DNA of 64,000 bases from Lachnospiraceae bacterium (GTDB lineage Bacteria; Bacillota; Clostridia; Lachnospirales; Lachnospiraceae): NCBI GenBank assembly GCA_017938485.1, contig JAGBBM010000045.1, forward strand, positions 1-64,000, given 5' to 3'. Below the pieces are notes generated by a model. It saw only the letters and a list, made by a program, of their open reading frames with translations, was not told the origin of the DNA and ran no database searches. Shown piece by piece: positions 19,275 to 29,739 of the stretch; position 1 is the stretch's first letter; each line of letters opens with the position of its first letter. A program made the position numbers and the translations under genes.

Positions 19275-19931
19275 TCAACTATTACCAAAAATTCGCTGAT
19301 ATCCATAATTAAGCTTTGAATTATCTGAGCGAGTTCTATAGCCACAATCTAAATTAGTACATTTATCACATATTCTCTCACAAGCCTTTGTGGGATTATC
19401 AGATAACATGGCATAGAACACAACTGTCTTTTGGGGTGTTATAACACCATACTCGTTGGACTTTATCTCATAATTCTCCAAATCTCTTTCTTGTACCTTT
19501 ACAAGAAGCTCTCTCATTCTCGAAAGTGGAATCTCATCGCCCACAAAAATATACCCAGCCACATACCTTCTATGAAGCCTACTATACGCCTTGTTAAATT
19601 CATCATACATACGAAGAAGCAGCTCATTTGCAATACACTCCACCATATAGGCTTCCTGAAGCTTTCCGTCATCTGTATAAGTATTTTGAAGGACATCTAC
19701 CCCTTTACCTAAAGTTATAACAACTAAGGCCGCTTGATTATCGTCAATTTGTTTAACCCCTGTAATCCATTGATTAATCTTATAAATAGCGTAGGGTGTG
19801 GCATTTTTCATTAACTCGTCATACACTGTAACCAAATCTGACATATCCTTTTTTTCAAAGTGGTATTTGTTCATAATGTAATTTATGAATTCATCTGTAT
19901 TAGGTTGCACAGCAGTCATTCGAAGTCTCAT
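19275..19931 (-). CDS. Methionine synthase activation-domain-like protein
   Basis: A 218-aa soluble protein. The start at 19931 has AGAGGATATTGT before it. The pattern AALVVITLGKGVDVLQNTY and YMVECIANELLLRMYDE, with a C-terminal Cys cluster (CERICDKCTNLDCGYR), resembles stand-alone vitamin B12-dependent methionine synthase activation-domain proteins of Clostridia. Assignment is by recalled pattern only. No metH lies in the window. It is 15 bp downstream of a hydrolase gene and 21 bp upstream of glpK, so these three may form one transcript. Confidence 0.55.
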   Translation of the reverse strand: MRLRMTAVQPNTDEFINYIMNKYHFEKKDMSDLVTVYDELMKNATPYAIYKINQWITGVKQIDDNQAALVVITLGKGVDVLQNTYTDDGKLQEAYMVECIANELLLRMYDEFNKAYSRLHRRYVAGYIFVGDEIPLSRMRELLVKVQERDLENYEIKSNEYGVITPQKTVVFYAMLSDNPTKACERICDKCTNLDCGYRTRSDNSKLNYGYQRIFGNS

Positions 19932-19946
19932 ACAATATCCTCTATA

Positions 19947-20870
19947 TTACTCTATTATAAAATCATATATATCTTTATATACCCTACTTTTATCTCTTTC
20001 ATTCAACACTTCATGTCTCATACCACCGTAAAGATTGGCAGTTACATTTTCATAGCCCACCTCTTTTAAAGCGTGAACACTCTTGCCAAATAGCTCTGGC
20101 TTAATTGCACAAGGATCTTCCTTTCCAGAAAAAAATCTTATAGCCAAGTCCTTATTATTAAACTTCCATCCTTTTTTACTATAGGTATTTATCATAAGCT
20201 TAAGCAGTGCCGTATATCCTGATATAGTAAATGTAAACTGACATTTTGGATTTTCGTTAAAATCATAAACAACTCTTCTGTCAGAGGAAAGCCAAGAATG
20301 GGGTAATTTTTCGTGTTTAAATCTTTTTTCATATATCGAGTTACATACGATATAGTCAAGCAACTTTGAATGTTTCTTTTTTCCAAAAATCACTTCCATT
20401 AGTTTGCACAACAAAAGACATGGTTCAACACCGAACGCCTTGGAAGGACTTCCTAACAATATCAGCTTATCTATTTCATCATCATGTTTTTTTATTAAAC
20501 ATCTGGCTATCATAGAACCCATACTATGTCCTATCATAATATAAGGAACATCACTTATCTTCTCTTTTACAAGTTTAAGCATCTGATAAGCATCACTAAT
20601 AAGACCTACATCCCCTGACTTATAAAAGAATCCATAGTCATCTTTGGACATAATACTCTCACCATGTCCCCTATTATCATGGATTACAGAAAGATATCCC
20701 TTATTGGCAAGATAGTCCATAAAATCATAGTATCTTTCCTTATGCTCACACATACCATGAATTATTAATACCACACCTTTTATATCCCCAGCGGGAACAA
20801 CAGCCATAGCATCTATAGTCAAATTATCAAGCTTTGACTTAAAATTAAAACCAATATGTTTTACTGACAT
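19947..20870 (-). CDS. Alpha/beta hydrolase, lysophospholipase-like
   Basis: A 307-aa hydrolase. The oxyanion region is VVLIIHGMCEHKERY, the nucleophile elbow is YIMIGHSMGSMIAR (Ser in GHSMG), and the catalytic His is near the end in YGGMRHEVLNE. This matches the serine aminopeptidase / monoglyceride lipase (PldB-like) group. It has no signal peptide, so it acts in the cytoplasm. Substrate unknown. GGGGGAATTTAT precedes the ATG. Confidence 0.88.
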   Translation of the reverse strand: MSVKHIGFNFKSKLDNLTIDAMAVVPAGDIKGVVLIIHGMCEHKERYYDFMDYLANKGYLSVIHDNRGHGESIMSKDDYGFFYKSGDVGLISDAYQMLKLVKEKISDVPYIMIGHSMGSMIARCLIKKHDDEIDKLILLGSPSKAFGVEPCLLLCKLMEVIFGKKKHSKLLDYIVCNSIYEKRFKHEKLPHSWLSSDRRVVYDFNENPKCQFTFTISGYTALLKLMINTYSKKGWKFNNKDLAIRFFSGKEDPCAIKPELFGKSVHALKEVGYENVTANLYGGMRHEVLNERDKSRVYKDIYDFIIE

Positions 20871-20952
20871 ATAAATTCCCCCAATCTACTTTTTATGATA
20901 TACTAATTATAACTAATTTAACCATTATAATCAATTAAAAGGACTATGTGAT

Positions 20953-22647
20953 ATGAGATATTTACTTTCCGCTATAAATGCAAAATATATACACTCAAAT
21001 CCTGGCGTATACAGTCTAAAAGAATATTCCATGGATAAATGTAACAAAGAAGGTCTTATTCCGCCTTCCATCAAAATATTAGAACACACTATAAACAATC
21101 AAGTAGACGAAATTCTCGAGGATATATATCAGGAAAAACCTGATTTTATTGGTTTTTCCTGCTACATATGGAATATCCATTATGTAGATAAACTTATTGT
21201 TGAGCTTCACAAGCTACTTCCTCATACCAAAATCTGGGTTGGTGGCCCAGAGGTTTCATACAGAGCTTTAGAATACCTTAACTTAATGCCTATGGTTGAT
21301 GGAGTTATCATTGGAGAAGGCGAAGAAACCTTTTATCAGCTAATTAAAAGCTACGAGGATAATACTAAAAATGATTTATCAAATATAAAAGGTATTTTTT
21401 ATAGAGATGGGCGAAGCATAACCGACAATGGCTTTGCCACACCTATAGATATAAATACTATTCCTTTTTTATATAACAGTTTAGATAACTTTGAAAATAG
21501 AATTATATATTATGAAAGTAGTCGTGGATGTCCATTCTCTTGCAGCTACTGCCTAAGTTCTATAGATAAGCATATCAGGTATCGTGATATAGAGCTTGTA
21601 AAGGAAGAACTATTATTCTTTTTAAACAACAAAGTTCCACAGGTAAAATTTATTGACAGAACCTTTAATTGCAACCCCAATAGAGCAACTGACATTTGGA
21701 GGTTTATTCACGAAAACGACAACAATATAACTAATTTTCACTTTGAGATTGCAGGGGATTTACTTACTGAGGAACAAATACAACTTGTGAGCACCTTTAG
21801 ACCAGGACTCATTCAGTTTGAGATAGGAGTTCAATCCACAAACGAAACCACCCTAAAAGAAATCCGAAGAGTATCTAACCTAGATAAACTTTCATCCAAT
21901 GTCACCATGGTGAGAAAGCAAGGTAACATCCATCAGCACTTAGACCTAATTGCAGGCCTTCCTTACGAGGATATAACTTCCTTTAAAAATTCCTTTAATC
22001 AGGTTTATGCCATGAGGCCAGACCAGTTGCAGCTAGGGTTTCTAAAAATTCTATCTGGCTCATATATGAATGAGCAAACTATAGAATACCAGATAGATTA
22101 CCGTTCCTACCCACCATATGAGGTTCTCAGCACAAAATGGTTAAGCCACGATGACATACTAACCCTTAAACACATAGAAAATGTTGTGGAAATATATTAT
22201 AACTCAGGACAATTTACTACTACTATGGAATATCTCTTAACCTATTTTGACAGTGCCTACGATATGTATCACAGTCTAGGTGAATATTACTACACTCACT
22301 ATAACACAAAAGCCAAGCATTCACGTATATCAAGATATTACCTGTTACTTGATTTTTTTAATAACAAAGTTTGTGATTCAATAATAAGCTTTGATACCCC
22401 CGAAAAATTCAAGCAGATATTAACCTACGATATATACCTTAGAGAAAACATAAAAACAAGACCTGGTTTTGCCAAGGATTTAACTAATTATCACAAAACC
22501 ATAACCGATTTAAAGAAGGAAAATGATTTACCAAACAAAGCTCATATCGAAGTATTCACAGAAGAAGGGCATGATATATTCGTATATTTTGACTACGAAA
22601 ACTGTCATCCTCTTACCAAATCGGCAAAGGTAATTAAACTAGTATAA
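20953..22647 (+). CDS. B12-binding domain radical SAM protein (DUF4080-like)
   Basis: A 564-aa protein. Residues about 40-130 form a cobalamin-binding-like Rossmann domain (PDFIGFSCYIWN and KIWVGGPEVSYRA). The radical SAM site is SSRGCPFSCSYCLSS (three Cys for the 4Fe-4S cluster). The C-terminal region of about 200 residues fits the DUF4080 proteins. Enzymes of this type methylate or rearrange unreactive carbons, but the target here is unknown. AAGGACTATGTGAT precedes the ATG. It is a single gene ended by a strong terminator. Confidence 0.88.
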   Translation: MRYLLSAINAKYIHSNPGVYSLKEYSMDKCNKEGLIPPSIKILEHTINNQVDEILEDIYQEKPDFIGFSCYIWNIHYVDKLIVELHKLLPHTKIWVGGPEVSYRALEYLNLMPMVDGVIIGEGEETFYQLIKSYEDNTKNDLSNIKGIFYRDGRSITDNGFATPIDINTIPFLYNSLDNFENRIIYYESSRGCPFSCSYCLSSIDKHIRYRDIELVKEELLFFLNNKVPQVKFIDRTFNCNPNRATDIWRFIHENDNNITNFHFEIAGDLLTEEQIQLVSTFRPGLIQFEIGVQSTNETTLKEIRRVSNLDKLSSNVTMVRKQGNIHQHLDLIAGLPYEDITSFKNSFNQVYAMRPDQLQLGFLKILSGSYMNEQTIEYQIDYRSYPPYEVLSTKWLSHDDILTLKHIENVVEIYYNSGQFTTTMEYLLTYFDSAYDMYHSLGEYYYTHYNTKAKHSRISRYYLLLDFFNNKVCDSIISFDTPEKFKQILTYDIYLRENIKTRPGFAKDLTNYHKTITDLKKENDLPNKAHIEVFTEEGHDIFVYFDYENCHPLTKSAKVIKLV

Positions 22648-22650
22648 TAA

Positions 22651-22693
22651 AAAAGGCTAAATGCGAATTTACATCTAACGCATTTAGCCTTTT
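22651..22693. terminator. Strong bidirectional terminator
   Basis: A 15-bp perfect stem (22651-22665 with 22679-22693) carrying the core GGCTAAATGCG, with A-run and T-run flanks. It lies between the convergent radical SAM and permease genes. Confidence 0.92.
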
Positions 22694-22717
22694 ACTTTTA
22701 TAACGTCACTTGTTTAA

Positions 22718-24211
22718 TTACATCGTTACAAATATAAACTTACATACGAAGAGAGCTGCAATAATAGTAACAACTACATCTTTCTTAGTATACTTGCCTG
22801 TAAAAAGGGCAATGATAACATATGCAATAGCACCGATACCAATACCATTTGAGATAGAGTAGGTAAGTGGCATCATAACAAGAGCAAGGAATGCTGGCAC
22901 TGCTGAAAGCATATCATCCATATCAACCTTAGCAAAGTTCTTAGCCATAAGAACACCTACAAATACAAGAGCCGGAGCTGTTGCACAGCTTGGAACTATA
23001 CTTGCAAGTGGGCTTAAGAAAAGACACACTGCAAAGCAGGCTGCTGTAATAATACTAGCAAAACCAGTTCTACCGCCAGCACTTACACCTGAAGCTGACT
23101 CTACAAATGTTGTACAAGTTGAAGTACCAAGCAAAGCACCTGAAACTGTACCGATAGAATCACACATCATTGACTTGTTGATATTGATTGGGTCACCATT
23201 TTCATCTAACATATCAGCCTGTGAAGCTGTACCATAGATAGTTCCAACTGTATCAAACATATCAACAAGACAGAATACTATAATAAGCATAACTGCGGAA
23301 AATACACCACCAATATGTGAACCATTAAAGGCTGCATCCCAAGCATCTCCATTGAAAAGGCCAAGGAAACCAATCTCACCAAAGTCCTTAAATGACTGGC
23401 CAATTCCACTTACATCAAAGCTTGGAAGATCCCACATAAATACATAATAAAGAACGGTTGATGCAACGATTCCTATTATAACATTACCCTTTACATTAAA
23501 CTTAGCAAGAATAGCGATAATAAGGATACCGATAAGTGCTATAAGCACTGGAACTATACTGTGCCATACTTCAGTACCTGTAATAGTATGTCCATCTGCT
23601 GCCACAGTACCAATTGACTCAATTCTTCCGTGGAAGTCAAAGAACTGTACAAATGTATACTGATTTGCCTCTATGATACCTGCATTCTTAAATCCAATAA
23701 GTGCTATGAAAAGACCAATACCTGCTGGTATTGCTTTCTTTAAGCACTCTGGCATAGCCTTTGCCACATATTCTCTAAGTCCTGTAATAGAAAGGACAAG
23801 GAATACTACACCTGATAAGAAGATGATTACAAGACCTGACTGATAACCTGTAATCACATCTACACCTGAAACGAATGCTCCTGAAACGAACATTGTACAG
23901 AAGAATGAGTTAAGACCCATTCCACAAGCCTGCGCAAATGGCATATTTGCATATAAAGCCATAAGCAAGGTACCTATTACAGCTACAAGGATAGATGCAA
24001 TATAAACCGCGTTCCATATCTGTCCTAATGGAGCTGGATTTCCACCATTTGCAACAATTTCAGCTGCTAACCATCCGTTTGCGCCCTCAGCAGCAACCTG
24101 ATTAGGGTTTACAAATATAATGTAAGCCATTGCAAAAAATGTAGTAATTCCCGCAAAAATCTCAGTCTTTACTGTAGAACCCCTCTCACTAATCTTGAAA
24201 AACTTTTCCAC
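22718..24211 (-). CDS. NCS2 family purine (guanine/hypoxanthine-type) permease
   Basis: A 497-aa membrane protein with about 13 helices. The N-terminus FFKISERGSTVKTEIFAGITTFF and the FAMAYIIFVNP segment are typical of AzgA/PbuG-like NCS2 carriers. GTSTCTTFVESASGVSAGGRTG is the conserved substrate-site region. The start codon is GTG, placed 8 nt after GGAGGA. Only 24 bp separate it from ppk, so no purine riboswitch fits there; it probably shares the ppx-ppk transcript. Confidence 0.92.
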   Translation of the reverse strand: MEKFFKISERGSTVKTEIFAGITTFFAMAYIIFVNPNQVAAEGANGWLAAEIVANGGNPAPLGQIWNAVYIASILVAVIGTLLMALYANMPFAQACGMGLNSFFCTMFVSGAFVSGVDVITGYQSGLVIIFLSGVVFLVLSITGLREYVAKAMPECLKKAIPAGIGLFIALIGFKNAGIIEANQYTFVQFFDFHGRIESIGTVAADGHTITGTEVWHSIVPVLIALIGILIIAILAKFNVKGNVIIGIVASTVLYYVFMWDLPSFDVSGIGQSFKDFGEIGFLGLFNGDAWDAAFNGSHIGGVFSAVMLIIVFCLVDMFDTVGTIYGTASQADMLDENGDPININKSMMCDSIGTVSGALLGTSTCTTFVESASGVSAGGRTGFASIITAACFAVCLFLSPLASIVPSCATAPALVFVGVLMAKNFAKVDMDDMLSAVPAFLALVMMPLTYSISNGIGIGAIAYVIIALFTGKYTKKDVVVTIIAALFVCKFIFVTM

Positions 24212-24235
24212 AATTAAATCCTCCTTTTGTAATAT

Positions 24236-26356
24236 TTATTCACTCTTTGTCCTTGGAACAAAGACACGTGACACAATTTTTTCTTCTGTCTTAGAAGCAT
24301 TCATGGCCTGTTTACAGAAGAAGTCCTGAGCAATAAGCTTATCTCTTCCCCTTAAGTTCTGTTTCTCGTAAGAACCGTCTGGCTGCATGATATGAGCTTT
24401 AAGAGTATCCGCAAGCTGTACCTGTAGTATTTCCATAACTTTGTTTTTTAAGTCACTATCCTCTACAGGGAAGGTTATCTCAACTCTCTTGTCAAGATTT
24501 CTAGGCATCCAGTCCGCACTGCCCATATACACTTCCTCAAAACCATCATTGTAGAAGTAGAAGATACGTGAGTGTTCAAGAAAATTACCAACTATAGAAC
24601 GTACAGTAATATTTTCGCTCAAATCCTTCACACCTGTCTTGAGGCAACATATACCTCTTATGATAAGCTCTATCTTGACTCCCGCATTGGAAGCCTCATA
24701 AAGTGCCTTGATAATAACCGGGTCACAAAGAGAATTCATCTTAGCAACAATACGTGCCTCTTTACCCTGACGAGCATTCTCAGTTTCTCTTGCTATAAGG
24801 CTCACAAACTTATTCTTCATCCAGATAGGTGCAACAATAAGCTTGTTCCAGGTTGGTGGTTCTGAATAACCTGAAAGCATATTAAATACTGCTGTAGCAT
24901 CCTCGCCTATTGCATCTGACGCGGTAAGCATACCCATATCTGTATAAAGCTTTGCTGTTATATCATTGTAATTACCAGTTCCAAGATGAACATATCTCTT
25001 GATACCCTCTTCCTCACGTCTAACTACAAGAGCTATCTTGGAGTGGGTTTTAAGTCCCACAAGTCCATAGATAACGTGGCAGCCTGCTTTCTCAAGTTTC
25101 TTAGCCCAGATAATATTGTTCTCCTCGTCAAATCTTGCCTTAAGCTCTACAAGAACTGTAACCTGCTTACCATTTTCAGCAGCCTTGGCAAGGGCTGCAA
25201 CTATAGGTGAGTTACCGCTGACACGATAAAGGGTCTGTTTTATTGCAAGGACATTAGGGTCTACTGCTGCCTGTCTAATAAAATCAATTACAGGAGTGAA
25301 CTCATCATAAGGGTGATGAAGCAATATATCCTTTCTCTTAATCTGGTCAAATATATTCTCTTCGTTATTAAGAGCCTTTACAGGCTGAGGAATGTATTTC
25401 TTGTTCTTTAAATGTTCAAATCCCTCTAATCCATTAACTTTCATGAGGAATGTTAAATCAAGCGGACCATTAATATGATAAACCGCCTCTCCAGAAACCT
25501 GAAGTTGTTTCTTAAGCTCCTTAAGAAGTCGTTTATCCATATCAGATTCTACCTCAAGCTTAATTACCTCTCCCCAGGCTCTCTTCTTAATTTGTTTTTC
25601 GATTTCCTTAAGTAAGTCTGCTGCATCATCCTCATCAATGGTAAGGTCTGCATTTCTCATAATACGATATGGATGAGCACAAACTATCTCATAGTTAAGG
25701 AATAGCTTACCTAAGTTCTTCTCAATAATCTCCTCTAAGAGTATAATCTCTCTACCTTCTCCCTCAGATGGAAGCTCTACCACTCTAGGAAGAACTGATG
25801 GAACCTGAACTGTAGCAATATCTATAACATCCTTCTTCTTATCATGAATAAGAGCTCCTATGTTAAGAGTCTTATTGCTGATAAGAGGAAATGGTCTGGA
25901 AGAATCTACAGCCATAGGTGTAAGTACCGGATATACATCCTTCTCAAAATACTTATCTACAAATTTTGCCTGCTTCTCATTTAAATCCTCATAATGTTTA
26001 ACTATCTTAAGTCCATTGGACTCTAAGGCTGGCATAAGGGAACGATTTAAGGTCACATACTGACTATTCATCATCTCTTTAGTCTCAGGAATAATAAGAG
26101 AAAGCTGTTCACTAGGAGTAAGGCCTGCAATATCCTTTTTCTTCACACCCGCGTGAACCAAATCGATTAAGGATGCAACTCTAATCATAAAGAATTCATC
26201 TAAGTTTGAGGCAGTTATACTTAAGAATTTAATTCTCTCAAAAAGAGGTATAGTCTTATCCTTTGCCTCGTTAAGAATTCTGTAATTAAACTTGAGCCAG
26301 CTTAGCTCTCTATTATAATAATTTTCTGGTTTGTCTAATAATTTCTTCTCCAACAT
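24236..26356 (-). CDS. ppk1: Polyphosphate kinase 1
   Basis: A 706-aa enzyme that makes polyphosphate from ATP. The ATG at 26356 is preferred over a GTG nine bases upstream because GAGG lies 8 nt before it. The N-terminal domain begins ENYYNRELSWLKFNYRIL. The catalytic His is in KRYVHLGTGNYNDITAKLYTD, and a second conserved His lies in FLEHSRIFYFYN. VGLKTHSKIALVVRR is also present. Full family length. ppx ends 1 bp before its start, so the pair that makes and degrades polyphosphate is co-expressed. Confidence 0.96.
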   Translation of the reverse strand: MLEKKLLDKPENYYNRELSWLKFNYRILNEAKDKTIPLFERIKFLSITASNLDEFFMIRVASLIDLVHAGVKKKDIAGLTPSEQLSLIIPETKEMMNSQYVTLNRSLMPALESNGLKIVKHYEDLNEKQAKFVDKYFEKDVYPVLTPMAVDSSRPFPLISNKTLNIGALIHDKKKDVIDIATVQVPSVLPRVVELPSEGEGREIILLEEIIEKNLGKLFLNYEIVCAHPYRIMRNADLTIDEDDAADLLKEIEKQIKKRAWGEVIKLEVESDMDKRLLKELKKQLQVSGEAVYHINGPLDLTFLMKVNGLEGFEHLKNKKYIPQPVKALNNEENIFDQIKRKDILLHHPYDEFTPVIDFIRQAAVDPNVLAIKQTLYRVSGNSPIVAALAKAAENGKQVTVLVELKARFDEENNIIWAKKLEKAGCHVIYGLVGLKTHSKIALVVRREEEGIKRYVHLGTGNYNDITAKLYTDMGMLTASDAIGEDATAVFNMLSGYSEPPTWNKLIVAPIWMKNKFVSLIARETENARQGKEARIVAKMNSLCDPVIIKALYEASNAGVKIELIIRGICCLKTGVKDLSENITVRSIVGNFLEHSRIFYFYNDGFEEVYMGSADWMPRNLDKRVEITFPVEDSDLKNKVMEILQVQLADTLKAHIMQPDGSYEKQNLRGRDKLIAQDFFCKQAMNASKTEEKIVSRVFVPRTKSE

Positions 26357-26357
26357 A

Positions 26358-27893
26358 CTATACACCTCTTCTCAATCTAAGCACTGGTCTAATACCATAA
26401 ACTTTCTCAAAGAAATCTGCTCTTGCCTCAAAAAGACCTGCCTCTAAGGAAATATCCTCGTAGGTCTTAGCAGATATAATAAGCTGTTCATCTTTTATTG
26501 TTATACTAACATCCTCAATCTTTTGGGTATGACTCTTGTCAAGTATATTTGCCAGTCTAAGTATGGATGTAAGCTTTGCAATAGTCATATAATCACAGCC
26601 ATCCAACTCGGCTGAAATCTTCTCCTTAGAAGGAAGGTAAAGCACATTGTATTTGATTATATTGGCAACCTCCATACGCTCTTTATGAGACAGTCCTATA
26701 ATCTCTGTATTTTCTACAATATAAGCCGAATTAACCGCACCATTTTGCATACTTATATAGTTACCGCACTCATGTAAAAGTGAAGCAATATGAAGCTGAA
26801 GTCTCTCCTTCTTTCCTAAACCATAGGTCTTTTTTACTGCATCAAATATCTTTAACGCATACTCTGCAGTCTTTTCAATATGATTTCTGTTGCTCTTGTA
26901 TTTCTTGCTTATAGCCTGGGCAGATGCAATAATATCATCTTCAAAATTGTGTTCAAATACTGTCCTACTTCCCTCATCCATATATGACGCCAAAATACCA
27001 TCACAAAAATCAACCTTTGGCACATATATCTCCTCAGCCTTACAGTTGTTGAGGAAGGACTGATATATGATTATGTTAGGAAGCATAAGGGTTGCTCTCT
27101 CATATGGTATACCATATCGTTCAGAAAGCTCCTGAGGGGGCATACTCACAATACGATTATAAATAGCATCAAACTGTTCCCTCTTAATCTTGTCATCTAT
27201 GTTAAGCTCAGGAACAATCTTTTTGACTGCATTGGCAACCTCTCCCACTGCAACAATATTCTTAATCTCTTTATCATTTAAGTATATGTTTCTAAATGTA
27301 ACAATATCATTTTCAACGTAATCAGAAATAACCTTATCAAGTCGTCCCGACTTATTACCCATAATGGATACATAATCTCTTACTCTTACTGCACCTATGT
27401 GCATATTCTCTGTAACCACCATGTTATTCTTGTCAAAAAGAGATACCTGAACACTTCCGGCACCGACATCTATAAATGCTGTGTTCTTGCTCACCACCTG
27501 ATGGAAGTTTTCATATCTTGCAACCATGCCCTTGAAGTTAATATATCTTTGCTCTGAATTGGAAAGAACACTTACTTCTATGTTAGTTGTACGCTTAATT
27601 GCATCTAGTACAATCTCTGAATTTTCCGCTTCACGAACTGCACTTGTAGCATAAGCTCTATATTCTGTTATCTGGTATTCTTTGAGTTTTTTCTTGAAAC
27701 CATTTAGAATTTCACAAACCTGCTTGATAGACTCCGTAGTAAGATATCCCTTACTATAAGTATCCTTTCCAAGTTCGATAATCTTACTGATATAATCGAT
27801 TTGCTTGAAATTTTTCTTACTGCTAATCTGATAAACCTTAAGGGCAATCTCACTAGACCCAACATATATTGCAGCAAAGGTCTTATATGCCAT
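26358..27893 (-). CDS. ppx: Ppx/GppA phosphatase (exopolyphosphatase type)
   Basis: A 511-aa ASKHA-fold phosphatase followed by an HD-type domain. Visible are FAAIYVGSSEIALKVYQI, YRAYATSAVREAENSEIVL and AFIDVGAGSVQVSLFD in the Ppx/GppA domain, and LHIASLLHECGNYISM, an HD-like metal site, near residue 375. It splits polyphosphate or (p)ppGpp; co-occurrence with ppk favours polyphosphate. AGGAGGTGGAGTT precedes the ATG. Confidence 0.92.
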   Translation of the reverse strand: MAYKTFAAIYVGSSEIALKVYQISSKKNFKQIDYISKIIELGKDTYSKGYLTTESIKQVCEILNGFKKKLKEYQITEYRAYATSAVREAENSEIVLDAIKRTTNIEVSVLSNSEQRYINFKGMVARYENFHQVVSKNTAFIDVGAGSVQVSLFDKNNMVVTENMHIGAVRVRDYVSIMGNKSGRLDKVISDYVENDIVTFRNIYLNDKEIKNIVAVGEVANAVKKIVPELNIDDKIKREQFDAIYNRIVSMPPQELSERYGIPYERATLMLPNIIIYQSFLNNCKAEEIYVPKVDFCDGILASYMDEGSRTVFEHNFEDDIIASAQAISKKYKSNRNHIEKTAEYALKIFDAVKKTYGLGKKERLQLHIASLLHECGNYISMQNGAVNSAYIVENTEIIGLSHKERMEVANIIKYNVLYLPSKEKISAELDGCDYMTIAKLTSILRLANILDKSHTQKIEDVSITIKDEQLIISAKTYEDISLEAGLFEARADFFEKVYGIRPVLRLRRGV

Positions 27894-27926
27894 AACTCCA
27901 CCTCCTAGTTACATTTACACATTTAT

Positions 27927-28775
27927 CTAATCAGTCTCCAATATATCTGAAACATCTACATCTCCCTTTAATATATCATAAAGCTCCATAACCGTCTTAT
28001 TAAATCCTGGATGATATGCAAAAGGAGCTATCTCACATAGAGGCTTTAATACAAACTCTCTCTTTGACATCTCTATATGTGGAATAATAAGCTTTTCTTC
28101 CATAATTATCTCTCTGTCATAAAGGAGTATATCTATATCCAAGGTTCTTGGTCCCCAATGAATAAGCCTCTTTCGACCTGCACCTTGCTCTATATCGCTA
28201 ATTACTGAAAGTAGTTCTTGTGGAGTATATAGGGTCTCTATCTCCAGACACCCGTTAAGAAAATCATCCTGTTCCACATTACCATAAGGCTTTGTAGTTA
28301 TATATGAGGATACCTTGTTAACCTTTATATAATCATCCTTGCCAAGCTGATCCACCGCGTAATCAAGATAGCTTTCCTTATCCCCAAGATTAGAGCCTAT
28401 TCCAAGATACACAATATGCTTATGCCTTGTTATATCCACACACACGGTGTCAAAATTCATAGGTATAGGTGCCTCTGGCTTGCTCAGTACAATTCGCACA
28501 GATTTAATAAGCTCATACTTAAGAAGTATGGTATCAGCCACACTTTCCGCCACCGCTTCTATCAAATCGAATTTGCTACCAGTCACAACCTGATATATGT
28601 CTTGACAAACCTCAGCGTAGTTTACAGTTTTCTTAAGGTCATCCATAATGCCAGATTCTCTTAAATCAAGAAACAATTCTGCACTTAGTATAAAGTTCTG
28701 ACCCTTAGCCTTTTCCTCTGGAAGTACACCGTGATATGCATATATCTCCAAATCTTTTATGATAATTTTATCCAT
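27927..28775 (-). CDS. Bifunctional dihydroneopterin aldolase / HPPK (FolB-FolK fusion)
   Basis: A 282-aa fusion. Residues 1-118 are FolB (MDKIIIKDLEIYAYHGVLPEE, with NYAEVCQDIY and the conserved Lys and Glu region). Residues about 120-282 are FolK (VYLGIGSNLGDKESYLDYA, GPRTLDIDILLYD and PHIEMSKREFVLKPL). It carries out two successive steps of folate synthesis. It lies downstream of folP but behind a terminator. GGGGATATATTT precedes the ATG. Confidence 0.95.
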   Translation of the reverse strand: MDKIIIKDLEIYAYHGVLPEEKAKGQNFILSAELFLDLRESGIMDDLKKTVNYAEVCQDIYQVVTGSKFDLIEAVAESVADTILLKYELIKSVRIVLSKPEAPIPMNFDTVCVDITRHKHIVYLGIGSNLGDKESYLDYAVDQLGKDDYIKVNKVSSYITTKPYGNVEQDDFLNGCLEIETLYTPQELLSVISDIEQGAGRKRLIHWGPRTLDIDILLYDREIIMEEKLIIPHIEMSKREFVLKPLCEIAPFAYHPGFNKTVMELYDILKGDVDVSDILETD

Positions 28776-28870
28776 AAATATATCCCCACAAAAAATAAAA
28801 TTATTCTCTATATACTAACTTTATAATTATAACATAACCGCAAAAAATATACTATAAATAAAAAGAAAAT

Positions 28871-28902
28871 AAGAGGTTAAATTGATTTCAATTTAACCTC
28901 TT
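28871..28902 (-). terminator. Terminator after folP
   Basis: A 13-bp perfect stem (28871-28883 with 28890-28902, AAGAGGTTAAATT) with a 6-nt loop. It begins within the folP stop codon and is followed on the minus strand by a T-rich run. It would separate folP from folB-folK unless read through. Confidence 0.85.
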
Positions 28903-29725
28903 ATTTTTCTTCATTCAATATAGCCCATGCCATAGAAAGAGCACGGTAATTTGCCTTCACATTATGAACTCTAAAAAAGCTACAACCCTTCATAAGACCC
29001 ATAACAGACGTAGCTATAGTTCCCTCTTCTCTTTCCTCTACAGGTAGATTTAAAACGTTTCCAATCATAGACTTCCTTGAAGTGCCTAGAAGAACCGGAA
29101 AATCAAGCTCAAGTAATTTATCTAAATTATTCATAAGCTTAAGGTTCTCTCTATGCTCCTTGGCAAAACCAATGCCAGGGTCAATCATAATTTTATCCCT
29201 TGATACACCTGCATCTAAGGCAATAGAAATACTATCTGACAAATCGTTTACAACGTCCGGAATAAAATCATCATATGAATCAAAGCTTCTATTATGCATA
29301 AGACAACAAGCAACCCCTGACTCAGCCACAATAGTTGCCATCTTCTTGCTCTGTTTAAATCCCCAAATATCATTTATCATATCTGCCCCGGCCAAAATAC
29401 CAGCCTGAGCCACCTGCCATTTGTAGGTATCGAGTGAAACTGGTATGTTATAATTTTCCTTGATTGCCTCTATAACAAAACAAGTTCTTTCTATCTCCTC
29501 AGCAATAGATATAGGAGTATGTCCCGGTCTGGTAGACTCTCCTCCCACATCAATTATATCAACGCCTTCATCCATCATCTGCTTAACCTGTTTTAAGGCT
29601 TTTTCTATATCTGTATACTTTCCACCATCAGAAAATGAATCCGGTGTTACATTTAAAATACCCATGATATATGGTTTTTTTCCTATGGCAAATTCTCTCA
29701 TACCAATGCGCATATATTCTGTCAT
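28901..29725 (-). CDS. folP: Dihydropteroate synthase
   Basis: A 274-aa TIM-barrel enzyme that joins the pterin to p-aminobenzoate. It has PYIMGILNVTPDSFSDGG near residue 18, DVGGESTRPGHTPI, SLDTYKWQVAQ, MINDIWGF and the C-terminal LGTSRKSMIG and RVHNVK. All are standard. AGGAGGTGTCGT precedes the ATG. It is the final gene of the deacetylase-folC-HD-folP run. Confidence 0.96.
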   Translation of the reverse strand: MTEYMRIGMREFAIGKKPYIMGILNVTPDSFSDGGKYTDIEKALKQVKQMMDEGVDIIDVGGESTRPGHTPISIAEEIERTCFVIEAIKENYNIPVSLDTYKWQVAQAGILAGADMINDIWGFKQSKKMATIVAESGVACCLMHNRSFDSYDDFIPDVVNDLSDSISIALDAGVSRDKIMIDPGIGFAKEHRENLKLMNNLDKLLELDFPVLLGTSRKSMIGNVLNLPVEEREEGTIATSVMGLMKGCSFFRVHNVKANYRALSMAWAILNEEK

Positions 29726-29739
29726 ACGACACCTCCTAC

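Noticed and set aside
24212..24235. Purine riboswitch before the NCS2 permease
   Set aside because: Only 24 bp separate it from ppk, with no aptamer pattern.
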